Below the pieces are notes generated by a model. That model was given only the letters and a program-made list of their open reading frames with translations, was not told the origin of the DNA and did not search any database. A stretch of DNA of 64,000 bases, taken from positions 5,393,501 through 5,457,500 of the forward strand of contig NZ_CP108109.1 of the NCBI RefSeq assembly GCF_036199905.1, given 5' to 3'. Positions 17,646-25,896 of this stretch are shown piece after piece; positions within the stretch are counted from its first letter, which is position 1, and the number at the start of each line of letters is the position of its first letter. Made by a program: the position numbers and the translations under genes. Source of the DNA: Streptomyces sp. NBC_00223 (GTDB lineage Bacteria > Actinomycetota > Actinomycetes > Streptomycetales > Streptomycetaceae).

Positions 17646-18496
17646 GCGCCGTGACCGACGTCCCCGGGGGCACCCTCGCCCCGACCCCGCGCGGCGGGCT
17701 GCTCCAGTCCGCCCACGACTCGCTCGTGGTCGCCAAGCGCAATCTGCTGCGGATGATGCGCATCCCCGAGGTCGTGATCTTCGGGCTGATCCAGCCGATC
17801 ATGTTCGTGGTGCTCTTCAGCTATGTCTTCGGCGGGTCCGTCAACGTCGGCGGCACCTCCGACGCGGCCGCGTACCGCGAGTTCCTGATGGCGGGCATCT
17901 TCGCGCAGACCGTCACCTTCGCCACCGCGGGCGCCGGCGCGGGCATCGCCGACGACATGCACAAGGGTCTGATCGACCGGTTCCGTTCGCTGCCGATGTC
18001 GCGCGGCGCGGTGCTCACCGGCCGTACCCTGGCCGACCTGGTGCAGACCGTGCTGACCCTGGTCGTGCTGACCGGCGTCGGCCTGCTGGTCGGCTGGCGG
18101 ATCCACCACGGCATCGCGAAGATGTTCGCCGCCTTCGCGCTGCTGCTCCTGCTGGGGTACGCGTTCTCCTGGATCGGCGCGCTGATCGGTCTGTCGGTGC
18201 GCACCCCGGAGGCGGCCACCTCCGGCGGCCTGATCTGGCTCTTCCCGGTGACCTTCGTCTCCAACGCCTTCGTCAACCCGGCCGGGATGACGCCCTGGCT
18301 GCGGCACGTCGCCGAGTGGAACCCGTTCAGCGCCACCGTTCAGGCGGCCCGTACGCTCTTCGGCAACCCCGGCGTCGTCCACTCCAGCGCCTGGCCGATG
18401 CAGCACCCGGTGTGGGCGTCCCTGATCTGGTCGGTGATCATCGTCGCGGTCTTCCGCACGCTCGCGGTCCGCAAGTACCGCTCGGCGACCGTGTAG
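17642..18496 (+). CDS. DrrB-type ABC transporter permease (ABC-2 family)
   Basis: The 284-residue membrane protein has about six helices and the ABC-2 family marker region: GIADDMHKGLIDRFRSLPMSRGAVLTGR, followed by TPEAATSGGLIWLFPVTFVSNAFVNP and MTPWLRHVAEWNPFSATVQAAR, which are typical of DrrB. It partners the ATPase encoded immediately upstream. GTG 17642 overlaps the previous stop; a second GTG at 17651 is possible. A strong hairpin terminator follows at 18527. Confidence 0.92.
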   Translation: MSAVTDVPGGTLAPTPRGGLLQSAHDSLVVAKRNLLRMMRIPEVVIFGLIQPIMFVVLFSYVFGGSVNVGGTSDAAAYREFLMAGIFAQTVTFATAGAGAGIADDMHKGLIDRFRSLPMSRGAVLTGRTLADLVQTVLTLVVLTGVGLLVGWRIHHGIAKMFAAFALLLLLGYAFSWIGALIGLSVRTPEAATSGGLIWLFPVTFVSNAFVNPAGMTPWLRHVAEWNPFSATVQAARTLFGNPGVVHSSAWPMQHPVWASLIWSVIIVAVFRTLAVRKYRSATV

Positions 18497-18526
18497 CCGT
18501 ACCGCGGCTGCGTGCCCACGGCAGAA

Positions 18527-18560
18527 GGGAGCCCCGGCCGTTCCGACGGCCGGGGCTCCC
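18527..18560. terminator. Bidirectional terminator between the ABC exporter and greA
   Basis: A perfect 14-bp stem, 18527-18540 pairing with 18547-18560 (GGGAGCCCCGGCCG and its complement), with a 6-nt loop and a TTGTCGTTGT tract after it. It sits between the convergent permease and greA genes and can serve both. Confidence 0.9.
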
Positions 18561-18579
18561 TTGTCGTTGTGGCGGGCAC

Positions 18580-19077
18580 TCAGCCCTGGTACGGCTTCAC
18601 ATCGAGGACGCGCACCGACGCGATCTTCCCGTTCGGCAGCTCGTACGTGGCGTCGTCACCGGTCTTCTTGCCGGTCACGCCCCGGCCGAGCGGCGACTGC
18701 GGAGAGTACGTCTCCAGATCGTCGGCCACGCCCTCGCGCGAGCCGAGCAGGAAGGTCACCGTGTCGTCCGGGTCGCCGTCGAAGGCGATCGTGACCACCA
18801 TGCCCGGTGCCACCACACCGTCGTCCGCCGGGGCCTCACCTACCTTGGCGGTCTCCAGGATCTGGTTGAGCTGCCGGATGCGCAGCTCCAGCTTGCCCTG
18901 GTCCTCGCGCGCCGCGTGGTAGCCGGCGTTCTCCTTGAGATCGCCTTCCTGGCGGGCTTCCTCGATCTTTGCGACGATCTCGGCGCGCGCCGGACCAGAC
19001 AGATGCTCCAGCTCGGCCTTGAGCTGGTCGTACGCCGCCTGGGTCAGCCAGGTGACGTTGTCGCTGGTCTGGGTCAC
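18580..19077 (-). CDS. greA: Transcription elongation factor GreA
   Basis: GreA rescues backtracked RNA polymerase by stimulating transcript cleavage in the secondary channel. The 165-residue protein has the N-terminal coiled coil (LKAELEHLSGPARAEIVAKIEEAR), the acidic tip EGDLKENAGYHAAREDQ with its conserved D and E, and the FKBP-like C-terminal domain (FLLGSREG, SPLGRGVTGKKTGD). GTG 19075-19077 is chosen, with GAGGAG 6 nt upstream; the longer open frame is untypical sequence. A promoter-like TAGGCT lies at 19238-19243 on the minus strand, giving a leader of about 155 nt. Confidence 0.96.
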   Translation of the reverse strand: MTQTSDNVTWLTQAAYDQLKAELEHLSGPARAEIVAKIEEARQEGDLKENAGYHAAREDQGKLELRIRQLNQILETAKVGEAPADDGVVAPGMVVTIAFDGDPDDTVTFLLGSREGVADDLETYSPQSPLGRGVTGKKTGDDATYELPNGKIASVRVLDVKPYQG

Positions 19078-19312
19078 AGGTGCTCCTCGTCGGTACTGTG
19101 TCGTGCCGTGTGCCTGTCCGGCGGACTCCCCGCGGACGGTGCCGCCGCGTGCGCGGCAGCCGGACGTCCCCGCGGCCGGTACGGGCGTGGGCCCGATGAA
19201 CAATTGCATTGCCACCGGCTGCCGGGACGAAACCACGAGCCTAACAATTACTGGTCGTGGAAGGGAGCGAGTAAGCGCCGGGAGGGGGAGCGAGAGCTCC
19301 GGGCCGCGGTGG

Positions 19313-19756
19313 TCAGCCGCGCGACACGGCCTGGCAGCCGAGCAGTTCGCCGGTCGAGCCGCGGGCGGTGGTGCGCAGCGTCACCACGGTGTCGACCTGC
19401 CGGGCGTGCCGGTCGATGCGCACGTCCTTGCGGCCGACCTCGTTGTGGTCCTCGTCCACCGAGCGCACGGTGCACACCGCGACGGTGCCGGCGCCCTTGT
19501 GGACCTCCAGATGGATCTCCAGGGACTGGTCGGAGACGGCCTTGAAGGCGACAACCTGGGCACTGATCCTGTCACCCGTGAGGGAGTGCCAGCCGTACCA
19601 GCCGACGCCCAGAACGGTCAACGCACCCAGTACGATGGCGGCGATCTTCAGTTTGCGGTCGGCGCGGGCGTCGGCATCCGCCGTGAAGCGGCGGTCTCCC
19701 GGTCCGTAACGGCCGTCGGGCGGGGAGTTCGGCGGGCCTGAGTGCACGGCCGTCAT
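19313..19756 (-). CDS. DUF4307 family membrane-anchored protein
   Basis: The 147-residue protein has an acidic and basic cytoplasmic head, one transmembrane helix (IAAIVLGALTVLGVGWYGW, around residues 39-57) and an extracytoplasmic beta-rich domain with VEVHKGAGTVAVCTVRSVDEDHNEVGRKDV-type sequence (two cysteines, in AVCTV and LLGCQ). This matches the actinobacterial DUF4307 family, which is characteristically divergent from mca as here. No function is known. Confidence 0.85.
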   Translation of the reverse strand: MTAVHSGPPNSPPDGRYGPGDRRFTADADARADRKLKIAAIVLGALTVLGVGWYGWHSLTGDRISAQVVAFKAVSDQSLEIHLEVHKGAGTVAVCTVRSVDEDHNEVGRKDVRIDRHARQVDTVVTLRTTARGSTGELLGCQAVSRG

Positions 19757-19875
19757 GATCGTTCCTCCCGTTCGGGGACCGCGGAATTATTTCGCCCCCT
19801 CACTCGGTCACTATAGGAGGCGCCCTCCCGGCCGATGGAGGGGGTCGGACACCCGAAGACCTTGAGGACCCAGCC

Positions 19876-20748
19876 TTGACTGAGCAGCTTCGACTCATGG
19901 CCGTTCACGCCCACCCCGACGACGAGTCGAGCAAGGGCGCGGCCACTATGGCCAAGTACGTGTCCGAGGGGGTGGACGTACTGGTGGCGACCTGCACCGG
20001 AGGCGAGCGCGGCTCGGTGCTCAACCCCAAACTCCAGGGCGACCCCTATATCGAGGAACACATCCACGAGGTGCGGGCCAAGGAGATGGACGAGGCCCGC
20101 CAGATCCTCGGCGTCCGCCAGTCCTGGCTGGGCTTCGTCGACTCCGGGCTGCCCGAGGGCGATCCGCTGCCGCCGCTGCCCGAGGGCTGCTTCGCCCTCC
20201 AGGACGTGGAGTTCGCGGCGGGCGCGCTGGTGAAACTCATCCGCGAGTTCCGCCCGCACGTGATCACCACGTACGACGAGAACGGCGGCTATCCGCACCC
20301 CGACCACATCATGACCCACAAGATCTCGGTGCTGGCGTTCGACGCCGCCGGTGACCCCGAGCGCTTCCCGGAGGCCGGGGAGCCGTGGACCCCGCTGAAG
20401 CTCTACTACAACCAGGGCTTCAACAAGCAGCGCACGCTCACCCTGCACGAGGCGCTGCTCGCCCGCGGCCTGGAGTCGCCGTACGAGGACTGGCTCAAGC
20501 GGTGGGACGAGTTCGCCCGGCCCGAGCGGAATCTGTCCACGCATGTGCCGTGCGGGGACTTCTTCGAGATCCGCGACAAGGCGCTGCTCGCCCACGCCAC
20601 CCAGATCGACCCCGACGGGGGCTGGTTCCGGGTGCCGATGGATGTCCAGCGGGAGGTCTGGCCGACCGAGGACTACGAGCTGGCGCAGTCACGGGTGGAC
20701 GTCTCGCTGCCTGAGGACGACCTCTTTGCGGGCATCAGGGAGGGCTGA
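19876..20748 (+). CDS. mca: Mycothiol S-conjugate amidase
   Basis: Mca cleaves mycothiol conjugates of electrophiles and antibiotics to a mercapturic acid, which is exported, and GlcN-Ins, which is recycled. The 290-residue zinc hydrolase has the LmbE-family motif HAHPDDESSKG (zinc ligands H13 and D16), the third ligand region GGYPHPDH, and the mycothiol-binding region TCTGGERGSVLN. The TTG start at 19876 is preceded by TTGAGGA. Its presence shows the organism uses mycothiol, an actinobacterial trait. The divergent DUF4307 neighbour and the small membrane protein downstream are the usual context. Confidence 0.96.
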   Translation: MTEQLRLMAVHAHPDDESSKGAATMAKYVSEGVDVLVATCTGGERGSVLNPKLQGDPYIEEHIHEVRAKEMDEARQILGVRQSWLGFVDSGLPEGDPLPPLPEGCFALQDVEFAAGALVKLIREFRPHVITTYDENGGYPHPDHIMTHKISVLAFDAAGDPERFPEAGEPWTPLKLYYNQGFNKQRTLTLHEALLARGLESPYEDWLKRWDEFARPERNLSTHVPCGDFFEIRDKALLAHATQIDPDGGWFRVPMDVQREVWPTEDYELAQSRVDVSLPEDDLFAGIREG

Positions 20749-20762
20749 GCGACAATGGGGGC

Positions 20763-20984
20763 GTGAATCACTCCCATGCTCTCAGTCAGCTCGTCCCGCT
20801 CGCAGCCGAGCTGGACGAGAACAAGGTGACGCCGGGGCTCCTCGGATTCGTGATCTTCGCTGCCATCGCCCTCGGGCTGTGGGCGCTCATGAAGAACATG
20901 GGCAAGCAGATGAAGAAGATCGACTTCGAGGAGGAGCCGCCGCCCGCGGCGGGCCGCCCGGAAAAGACGGCGCCCCACGCCTGA
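20763..20984 (+). CDS. Small single-pass membrane protein downstream of mca
   Basis: The 73-residue protein has one helix (GLLGFVIFAAIALGLWALM, around residues 25-43) followed by a KNMGKQMKKIDF basic amphipathic stretch and an acidic, proline-rich tail. It starts at GTG 20763, 14 nt after the mca stop, with a GCGACAATGGGGGC leader. Short proteins of this shape are conserved next to mca in streptomycetes as far as I recall. Function unknown. Confidence 0.8.
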   Translation: MNHSHALSQLVPLAAELDENKVTPGLLGFVIFAAIALGLWALMKNMGKQMKKIDFEEEPPPAAGRPEKTAPHA

Positions 20985-21142
20985 CGCCTCCCCCTGACCG
21001 CCCCCGGCCGCCCCGGGGGCGGGCGCCCGCCTGCCCGGGTCCGGTCGTGAGGCGCCTGTCCGGGGCCGGCCGTGCCCGGTCTGCCGGTGCCCGCGCCTGG
21101 TCTGTCCGTGCCCGCGCCTGGCCGGGCCCCGGTCCCGGCTCG

Positions 21143-24100
21143 TCAGGACCGGGCGGGAAGGGGGACGGCCATGACCAGACGGGTCGAGCGGCCCGGGGTC
21201 ATGCCCAGCCGCCACGCCTCCCAGGGGGCGCCCGGGACGATGGAGCCGCGGTCCAGCAGCAGCGCGTACGCCTCCGCGTACTCGCCCAGGTCCGGGTCGG
21301 CGCCCGGGTAGTCGTCGCCGAGCAGCCCGCGCAGCGCCTCCCGGGCCTGTTCCGCGCCGTCCGGCGCCTGCGCGTCCGGGGCCAGCAGCGGCAGGATCGT
21401 GGCCCGCAGGAAGACCGCCCAGTCCCGCCCGCGCCGGTCGCCGAGCCCGGCGAACAGCTCCGCGCCCTCCTCCAGCAGCGTCAGCGCCTCCAGCAGCCGA
21501 CCGTTGCCCGCGTCTATCACCGCCAGCTCCACGCACGACCACGCCTCGCCGTGCTCCACCCCGATCCGCCGGAAGTCCTGCCGGGCGTCCTGGAGCAACT
21601 GCCGCGCGAACCCGCTGTTGCGCAGATTCCCGGTACGGGCCGCCCGCTGGTCGCGTGTCACCCGCGCGGAGTGGTGCCGGGCGCAGGCCAGCCCGTACAC
21701 GTCCCGCATCCGCGAGAACATGCTCCGCGAGCGCTCCAGCGTCCGCAGCGCCGCGTCGATCTCGCCGCTCTCCTCCAGCGCGTGGCCGAGGTAGTACAGC
21801 GTCCACGCCTCGCCGCGGGCATCCTCCGTGCCGCGGTGCCGCTGCACCGCCTCGTCCAGGTCACGGGCCGCCTCCCGCGCCTCGCCGCGCAGCAGCCGGG
21901 CCCGGGCCAGTTGGGTCGCCGTCCAGGCGGTGCCGCGCGGATCGCGGGCCAGCGCGTACGACTGCCCGGCCGCGCGCAGCTCCGCCTCGCCCTCGGCCGC
22001 CCGGCCCAGCCGCAGATACACCTGGCCGAGCTGGAGATGCGCCCACGCCTCGCCCTGCACGCTCTCGTACTCGCGGTGCAGCGCCAGCGACTCCCGCAGC
22101 AGTTCGAGCGCCTGGTCGAGCCGGCCCAGGTCCCGCAGCACGGCGGCCAGCGCGTGCAGCGTCCACGCCCGGTCCTCCTCAAGGCCGGGCGCCGACTGGA
22201 TCTCCAGGGCCTCGCGCAGCCTGCGCTCGGCGTCCCGCAGATTGCCCTGGTGGTGCAGCGTGATGCCGAGGCTGTCCAGCGCGCGGGCGGCGCCGGCCGG
22301 GTGGTGCGCCTCGAAGTACAGATCCACCACCGAGGTGAGCGTGGAGCGCGACTTGTCCAGCTCGCCGAGCTGCCGGGCCGCGATCCCGGTACGCCACTGC
22401 ACCGAGCGGACCAGCACCGAGCGGTCCTCGTCGGACCCCGACCGCGCCCGCCCGGCCTGCCGTGCCTGGGCCATCTCGCTGATCTCGCCCAGCCGGTAGA
22501 GGTCACCGCGCAGCAGGCAGTAGTCGCACAGCGCGCCGAGCAGCGCCTGTACGGAGGCCGGGTCGACGCCCTCGGTCTCGCGCAGGGCGGCGGTGATGAA
22601 GCTGGACTCCTCGTCCAGCCAGCGCAGGGCCAGCTCCAGCGACGCGAAGCCGTACTGCCCGAAGCGTCCCGCCCGGGTCGAGGTCTTGCCCTCGACCAGC
22701 CGGACCACGGTGTTCGCCAGGTCCGCGTACGACCGGATCAGCCGCTCGTGCGCGGCCGCCCGCTCCGCCGGGTCCTCCTCGTCCAGCAGCCGTTCACGGG
22801 CGAAGCGGCGTACGAGGTCGTGCGGGCGGTAGCGGCTGCCGCGCACGTTGTCGACCAGGCCGGCGGTGGCCAGTTCGGCGAGCCTGCGGTTGGCCTCGGC
22901 CTCGTCCGTGGCCAGCAGCGCGGCCGCCGCAGCGGCGCCGAAGCTGGCCCGGCCGGCGAGCGCGAGCCGCCGCAGCAGCCTGCGGTTGGGCTCGGGCTGG
23001 TCGTGATAGCGCAGGGCCAGCACCCGGTCGACCGGGTCACGCAGGCCGAACACCTCGATGTCGGCGGCCAGTTGAGCGGCCCCCCGGTGGTCGGGCAGCG
23101 CGGCGCCGGCGATCCGCAGCGCCAGCGGCAGACCCGCGCACAGGACGCGCAGGCGCTCGGCCTCCTCCGGGCGCGGGGTCGCCGTCCCCGCCGCTTCGGC
23201 CACCTCGGCGAGCAGTTCGAAGGTGTCGTCGAGGTCGAGCGGCCCGACCTCCAGGGTGCGCGTCCACTCCTCGGGCAGCCCCAGGTCGAACGGCTCGCGG
23301 GCGGTGACCAGCACCAGGGACTCCGAGCGCTCGGGCACCAGGGCCCGTACCTGCTCCGCGTCCGTCGCGTCGTCCAGCACGATCACCACCGGGACGCCGG
23401 TCAGATGCTTCTGGTACTGGTCGCTCAGTCGGCGCAGATGCTGCTCCTGGCTCTGGCGCTCCTGCCGTTCACGGAAGAGGAGTTGGTCGCGGGGAGCGCC
23501 GAGCCGGTTGAGCAGGTGCAGCAGGCCGTCCCTGACCGGCAGCGGGGTCTGGCCGTCGTCCGCGCCGCGCAGGTCCACGACGCAGGCGCCGCGGAACTGG
23601 TCCCGCAGCTGCTGGGCGGCGCGCACCGCCAGCGCGGTGCGGCCGGCGCCGGCCGGTCCGTGCAGCAGCACCACGGTGGGGCGTACGCCCGGGGCCGCGC
23701 GGGACTGGTGCACCCATTGGGCGATCCGGGCGACGTGGCCTCGGCGGCCGGCGAACGGGCCCTCGGCGGCCGGGAGTTGGCCGAAGGACTGGTCGAGCAC
23801 GGCGCGGGTGCGGGCCGCCGCGCTGCGGTCGGTGGACGCGCGGCGGGGCTGGGGGAGCGGCTTCTGCGGGGGCTTCGGGGTGGCGCGGTCGGCGTTGCGG
23901 GTGGCGGGGTCGGTCTGTTGGGCGCCGCGGTCGTTGCGCGTCGCGGGGTCGGTCTGCCGAGTCGAGCGGTCGGGGTCGCGTGTCGCGCGGTCGGTCTGCC
24001 GAGTCGCGCGGTCGGGCGCGGGTACGACTGCCCGCTGCTCGTCCACGAAGGGGCGTACGCCGCGCCTTTCCAGCGCCGACAGCCACAGCAGCCGGGCCTG

Positions 24101-24484
24101 TTCGGCGCCGCTCTGCCGTGCGCCGCCGCGTCCGCGCAGGGCGGCCGCGCCGAACGTCGCCGCACCCGCGGCGGCGCCGGTCACCAGCGCGGCGCCGCCG
24201 GACAGCCCGTGCCCGAGGTCCACTCCGAAGGCCACGACCGCGGCCACCCCCGCCACCAGGGCGGGCGCCCGCCCGGTCGAGGCGGGCGCATCCGTCTCCA
24301 CGGCCCGGCGGTAGGCCGCGTACTCCTCCGGTACGGTGCCGACGATCTCGTCCAGCCGCTCCCTGGCCCGCGCGAGCAGTGCCTCGGCGTCCACCCCGGC
24401 GCGCTGCTCGGCCACGACGCGCGCCAGCAACTGTTCCACCTCGTCCCGGTCGGCCGCCCGCAACGCGACCCCTGACTTCGGCAC
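21143..24484 (-). CDS. STAND-type NB-ARC ATPase with C-terminal TPR repeats
   Basis: The 1113-residue protein begins at GTG 24484 (GGGGAGG 5 nt upstream). Order: a helical N-terminus of about 65 residues, a hydrophobic pair of segments (ALVAGVAAVVAFGVDLGHG and ALVTGAAAGAATFGAAAL, residues 75-117), a repetitive charged linker (158-205), then an NB-ARC domain with P-loop GPAGAGRTA (276-284), sensor VVIVLDDATD, an RNBS-like LVLVTARE and GLPLALRIAG, a winged-helix part, then about ten TPR-like repeats to the end. Such proteins are signal-responsive switches (AfsR-like, without the SARP domain) and some STAND proteins act in antiphage defence. It has no recognisable effector domain beyond the membrane segments. 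The Uma2 gene is divergent across a repeat-rich gap. Confidence 0.88.
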   Translation of the reverse strand: MPKSGVALRAADRDEVEQLLARVVAEQRAGVDAEALLARARERLDEIVGTVPEEYAAYRRAVETDAPASTGRAPALVAGVAAVVAFGVDLGHGLSGGAALVTGAAAGAATFGAAALRGRGGARQSGAEQARLLWLSALERRGVRPFVDEQRAVVPAPDRATRQTDRATRDPDRSTRQTDPATRNDRGAQQTDPATRNADRATPKPPQKPLPQPRRASTDRSAAARTRAVLDQSFGQLPAAEGPFAGRRGHVARIAQWVHQSRAAPGVRPTVVLLHGPAGAGRTALAVRAAQQLRDQFRGACVVDLRGADDGQTPLPVRDGLLHLLNRLGAPRDQLLFRERQERQSQEQHLRRLSDQYQKHLTGVPVVIVLDDATDAEQVRALVPERSESLVLVTAREPFDLGLPEEWTRTLEVGPLDLDDTFELLAEVAEAAGTATPRPEEAERLRVLCAGLPLALRIAGAALPDHRGAAQLAADIEVFGLRDPVDRVLALRYHDQPEPNRRLLRRLALAGRASFGAAAAAALLATDEAEANRRLAELATAGLVDNVRGSRYRPHDLVRRFARERLLDEEDPAERAAAHERLIRSYADLANTVVRLVEGKTSTRAGRFGQYGFASLELALRWLDEESSFITAALRETEGVDPASVQALLGALCDYCLLRGDLYRLGEISEMAQARQAGRARSGSDEDRSVLVRSVQWRTGIAARQLGELDKSRSTLTSVVDLYFEAHHPAGAARALDSLGITLHHQGNLRDAERRLREALEIQSAPGLEEDRAWTLHALAAVLRDLGRLDQALELLRESLALHREYESVQGEAWAHLQLGQVYLRLGRAAEGEAELRAAGQSYALARDPRGTAWTATQLARARLLRGEAREAARDLDEAVQRHRGTEDARGEAWTLYYLGHALEESGEIDAALRTLERSRSMFSRMRDVYGLACARHHSARVTRDQRAARTGNLRNSGFARQLLQDARQDFRRIGVEHGEAWSCVELAVIDAGNGRLLEALTLLEEGAELFAGLGDRRGRDWAVFLRATILPLLAPDAQAPDGAEQAREALRGLLGDDYPGADPDLGEYAEAYALLLDRGSIVPGAPWEAWRLGMTPGRSTRLVMAVPLPARS
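23870..24013 (-). repeat. Degenerate repeats coding the linker of the STAND protein
   Basis: The stretch codes residues 158-205, a run of related 5-8-residue units of the type DRATRQT, DRATRDP, DRSTRQT, DPATRN, each built on D-x-(A/S)-T-R. The linker joins the membrane segments to the nucleotide-binding domain. The length is likely to vary between strains by slippage. Confidence 0.8.
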
Positions 24485-24975
24485 ATGCCCTCCCCGTGAC
24501 GGCCGACAACCCATGGGACAAGGGGGATTCCCGTCGAGCCCCCCTCCCAACCCCCCCACCCCCCGCCGGCCGACCGCGCGCGGCCCGAGAAGCCCCGCCG
24601 CGACGCCGAGCAACCACGCTGCGGCTCGGCGGTACCGGATCCTTGCGGCAGGGCACCGCTGCGGCGGAAGGGCGTGCGGGTCCGCTCGGGGCGGTGCGGC
24701 AGCGGGCGGGGCGCGGCTTGCGACAGACGTGCCTTCCGCCGGGCCGGGCGCAGCCCGGAAAAACCCGCCGCGACGGCGAGCAGCCACACTCACGCGGACC
24801 GGCGGTGCCAATCCCGCCGATCCCCCGGCGCGGCACCGCCGGACACCGCCGTCCCGGCTGAGCGCCGCCGCGGCGGAAGGGCTTGCCCACAGCCGGGCGG
24901 GCGGTCGCGGGTGCCGGCGGGGCGGGGACAGTACGCTGAGAACGTCGTCGGTACGCGGAGCCAGGGAGGTACGTC
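24485..24975. repeat. Intergenic region with imperfect duplicated segments
   Basis: No gene is supported here. Two similar blocks lie in the same order: a CCCGCCGCGACG-CGAGCA-CCAC segment at about 24593 and again at about 24766, each followed later by GCGGCGGAAGGGC at about 24660 and 24868. The copies are about 170-210 bp apart. The Uma2 ribosome binding site (GGGAGG, 24964) is at the right end. The promoters for both flanking genes should be here, but I cannot single them out. Confidence 0.55.
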
Positions 24976-25542
24976 ATGAGTGCCGAGTTGGTCGCACCCG
25001 CGTGGATGCACGAGCGGATCACCGCCGAGCAGTACGACTCCTGGTCCGACGAACAGTGCGCGGGCATCGAAGTGATGGACGGAATGATCGTCGTGAGCCC
25101 GAGCGCGTCCAAGCGGCACAACCGGCTGGCCCGCGTTCTCGCGAACGCGCTGGACACCGCCGCGGGCCCCGAGTGGAACGCGGACACCGACTTCGACGTA
25201 CGGCTCCAGGACGTGCCGCTCACCAACCGCCGCCCGGACGTCGTCGTCTACCGCGCGGACACGATCGATGTCTCGCCGACCCGGCCCGAGCATGTGCTGC
25301 TGGTGGTCGAGGTGGTCTCCCCCGGCTCGGAGACCACCGACCGGGTGGTGAAGGTGGAGCAGTACGCGCGGGCGGGCATCCCCTTCTACTGGCGGGTCGA
25401 GCAGACCGCCACGGCTGTCGCGCTCGTCTACACGTATGTCCTCGACGCGGCGAGCGGCCGTTACCGCGACGGCGAGGTCTTCACCAACGTCGTCAAGGCC
25501 GTGGCCCCCTTCCCGGTCGAGGTCGACCTCGGGACCGTCTGA
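24976..25542 (+). CDS. Uma2 family protein (PD-(D/E)XK nuclease-like, DUF820)
   Basis: The 188-residue protein has the Uma2 core: EVMDGMIVVSPSASKRHNRLA, the active-site aspartate strand NRRPDVVVY, then LLVVEVVSPGSETTDRVVKVEQYARAGIPFYWRV, whose glutamate and lysines complete the endonuclease-like site. The family is greatly expanded in cyanobacteria and actinobacteria and its biological role is unknown. The ATG follows GGGAGG by 6 nt. It is a single gene, divergent from the STAND ATPase. Confidence 0.9.
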   Translation: MSAELVAPAWMHERITAEQYDSWSDEQCAGIEVMDGMIVVSPSASKRHNRLARVLANALDTAAGPEWNADTDFDVRLQDVPLTNRRPDVVVYRADTIDVSPTRPEHVLLVVEVVSPGSETTDRVVKVEQYARAGIPFYWRVEQTATAVALVYTYVLDAASGRYRDGEVFTNVVKAVAPFPVEVDLGTV

Positions 25543-25896
25543 CCCGTCCGTGTCCCGGATGCCCGGCTCGCGTGGGCCGCTGTCCGGCTCCCGCGAAAAG
25601 CTTCTTTTCCCGGCCGTGTCGATTTTACCTGGCCGTCATTCTCCGTTCATGGGGAGGGCGGAAAAGGGACCTCGGGCTGAATGGAAAACGGAAGGACCGT
25701 ACGATGCGTCCCTGAGCACGTCGACCGGTTCACCGGCGACGACTCCACAACAAGCCCTCTCGAAAGTCGCACTGCCCACAAAACCCGGGCTTGACAGTCG
25801 ACATGGCCGACAGCTAATGTTTTGAATCCATTAATAGGCGCTGCGGCCTGGGGTCAGCGAGGCGAATCGCACGACATGGGGATAGCGAAGGAACCG
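25543..25896 (+). promoter_or_regulatory. Leader region of the putative glycosyltransferase gene
   Basis: No gene is seen in these 354 bases. G+C falls sharply from about position 25600 onward. The strong promoter at 25791-25820 is here, leaving a leader of about 70 nt. Terminator-like structure for Uma2 is not evident. Confidence 0.6.
25791..25820 (+). promoter_or_regulatory. Near-consensus vegetative promoter
   Basis: A perfect TTGACA -35 (25791-25796) is followed after 18 nt by TAATGT (25815-25820). This is unusually close to the sigma-70/HrdB consensus for such a G+C-rich genome and suggests constitutive expression of the glycosyltransferase-like gene. Confidence 0.75.

Noticed and set aside
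20543..24475. A 1310-codon open frame on the plus strand opposite the STAND ATPase
   Set aside because: Shadow of the ATPase gene; no ribosome binding site and no recognisable domain.
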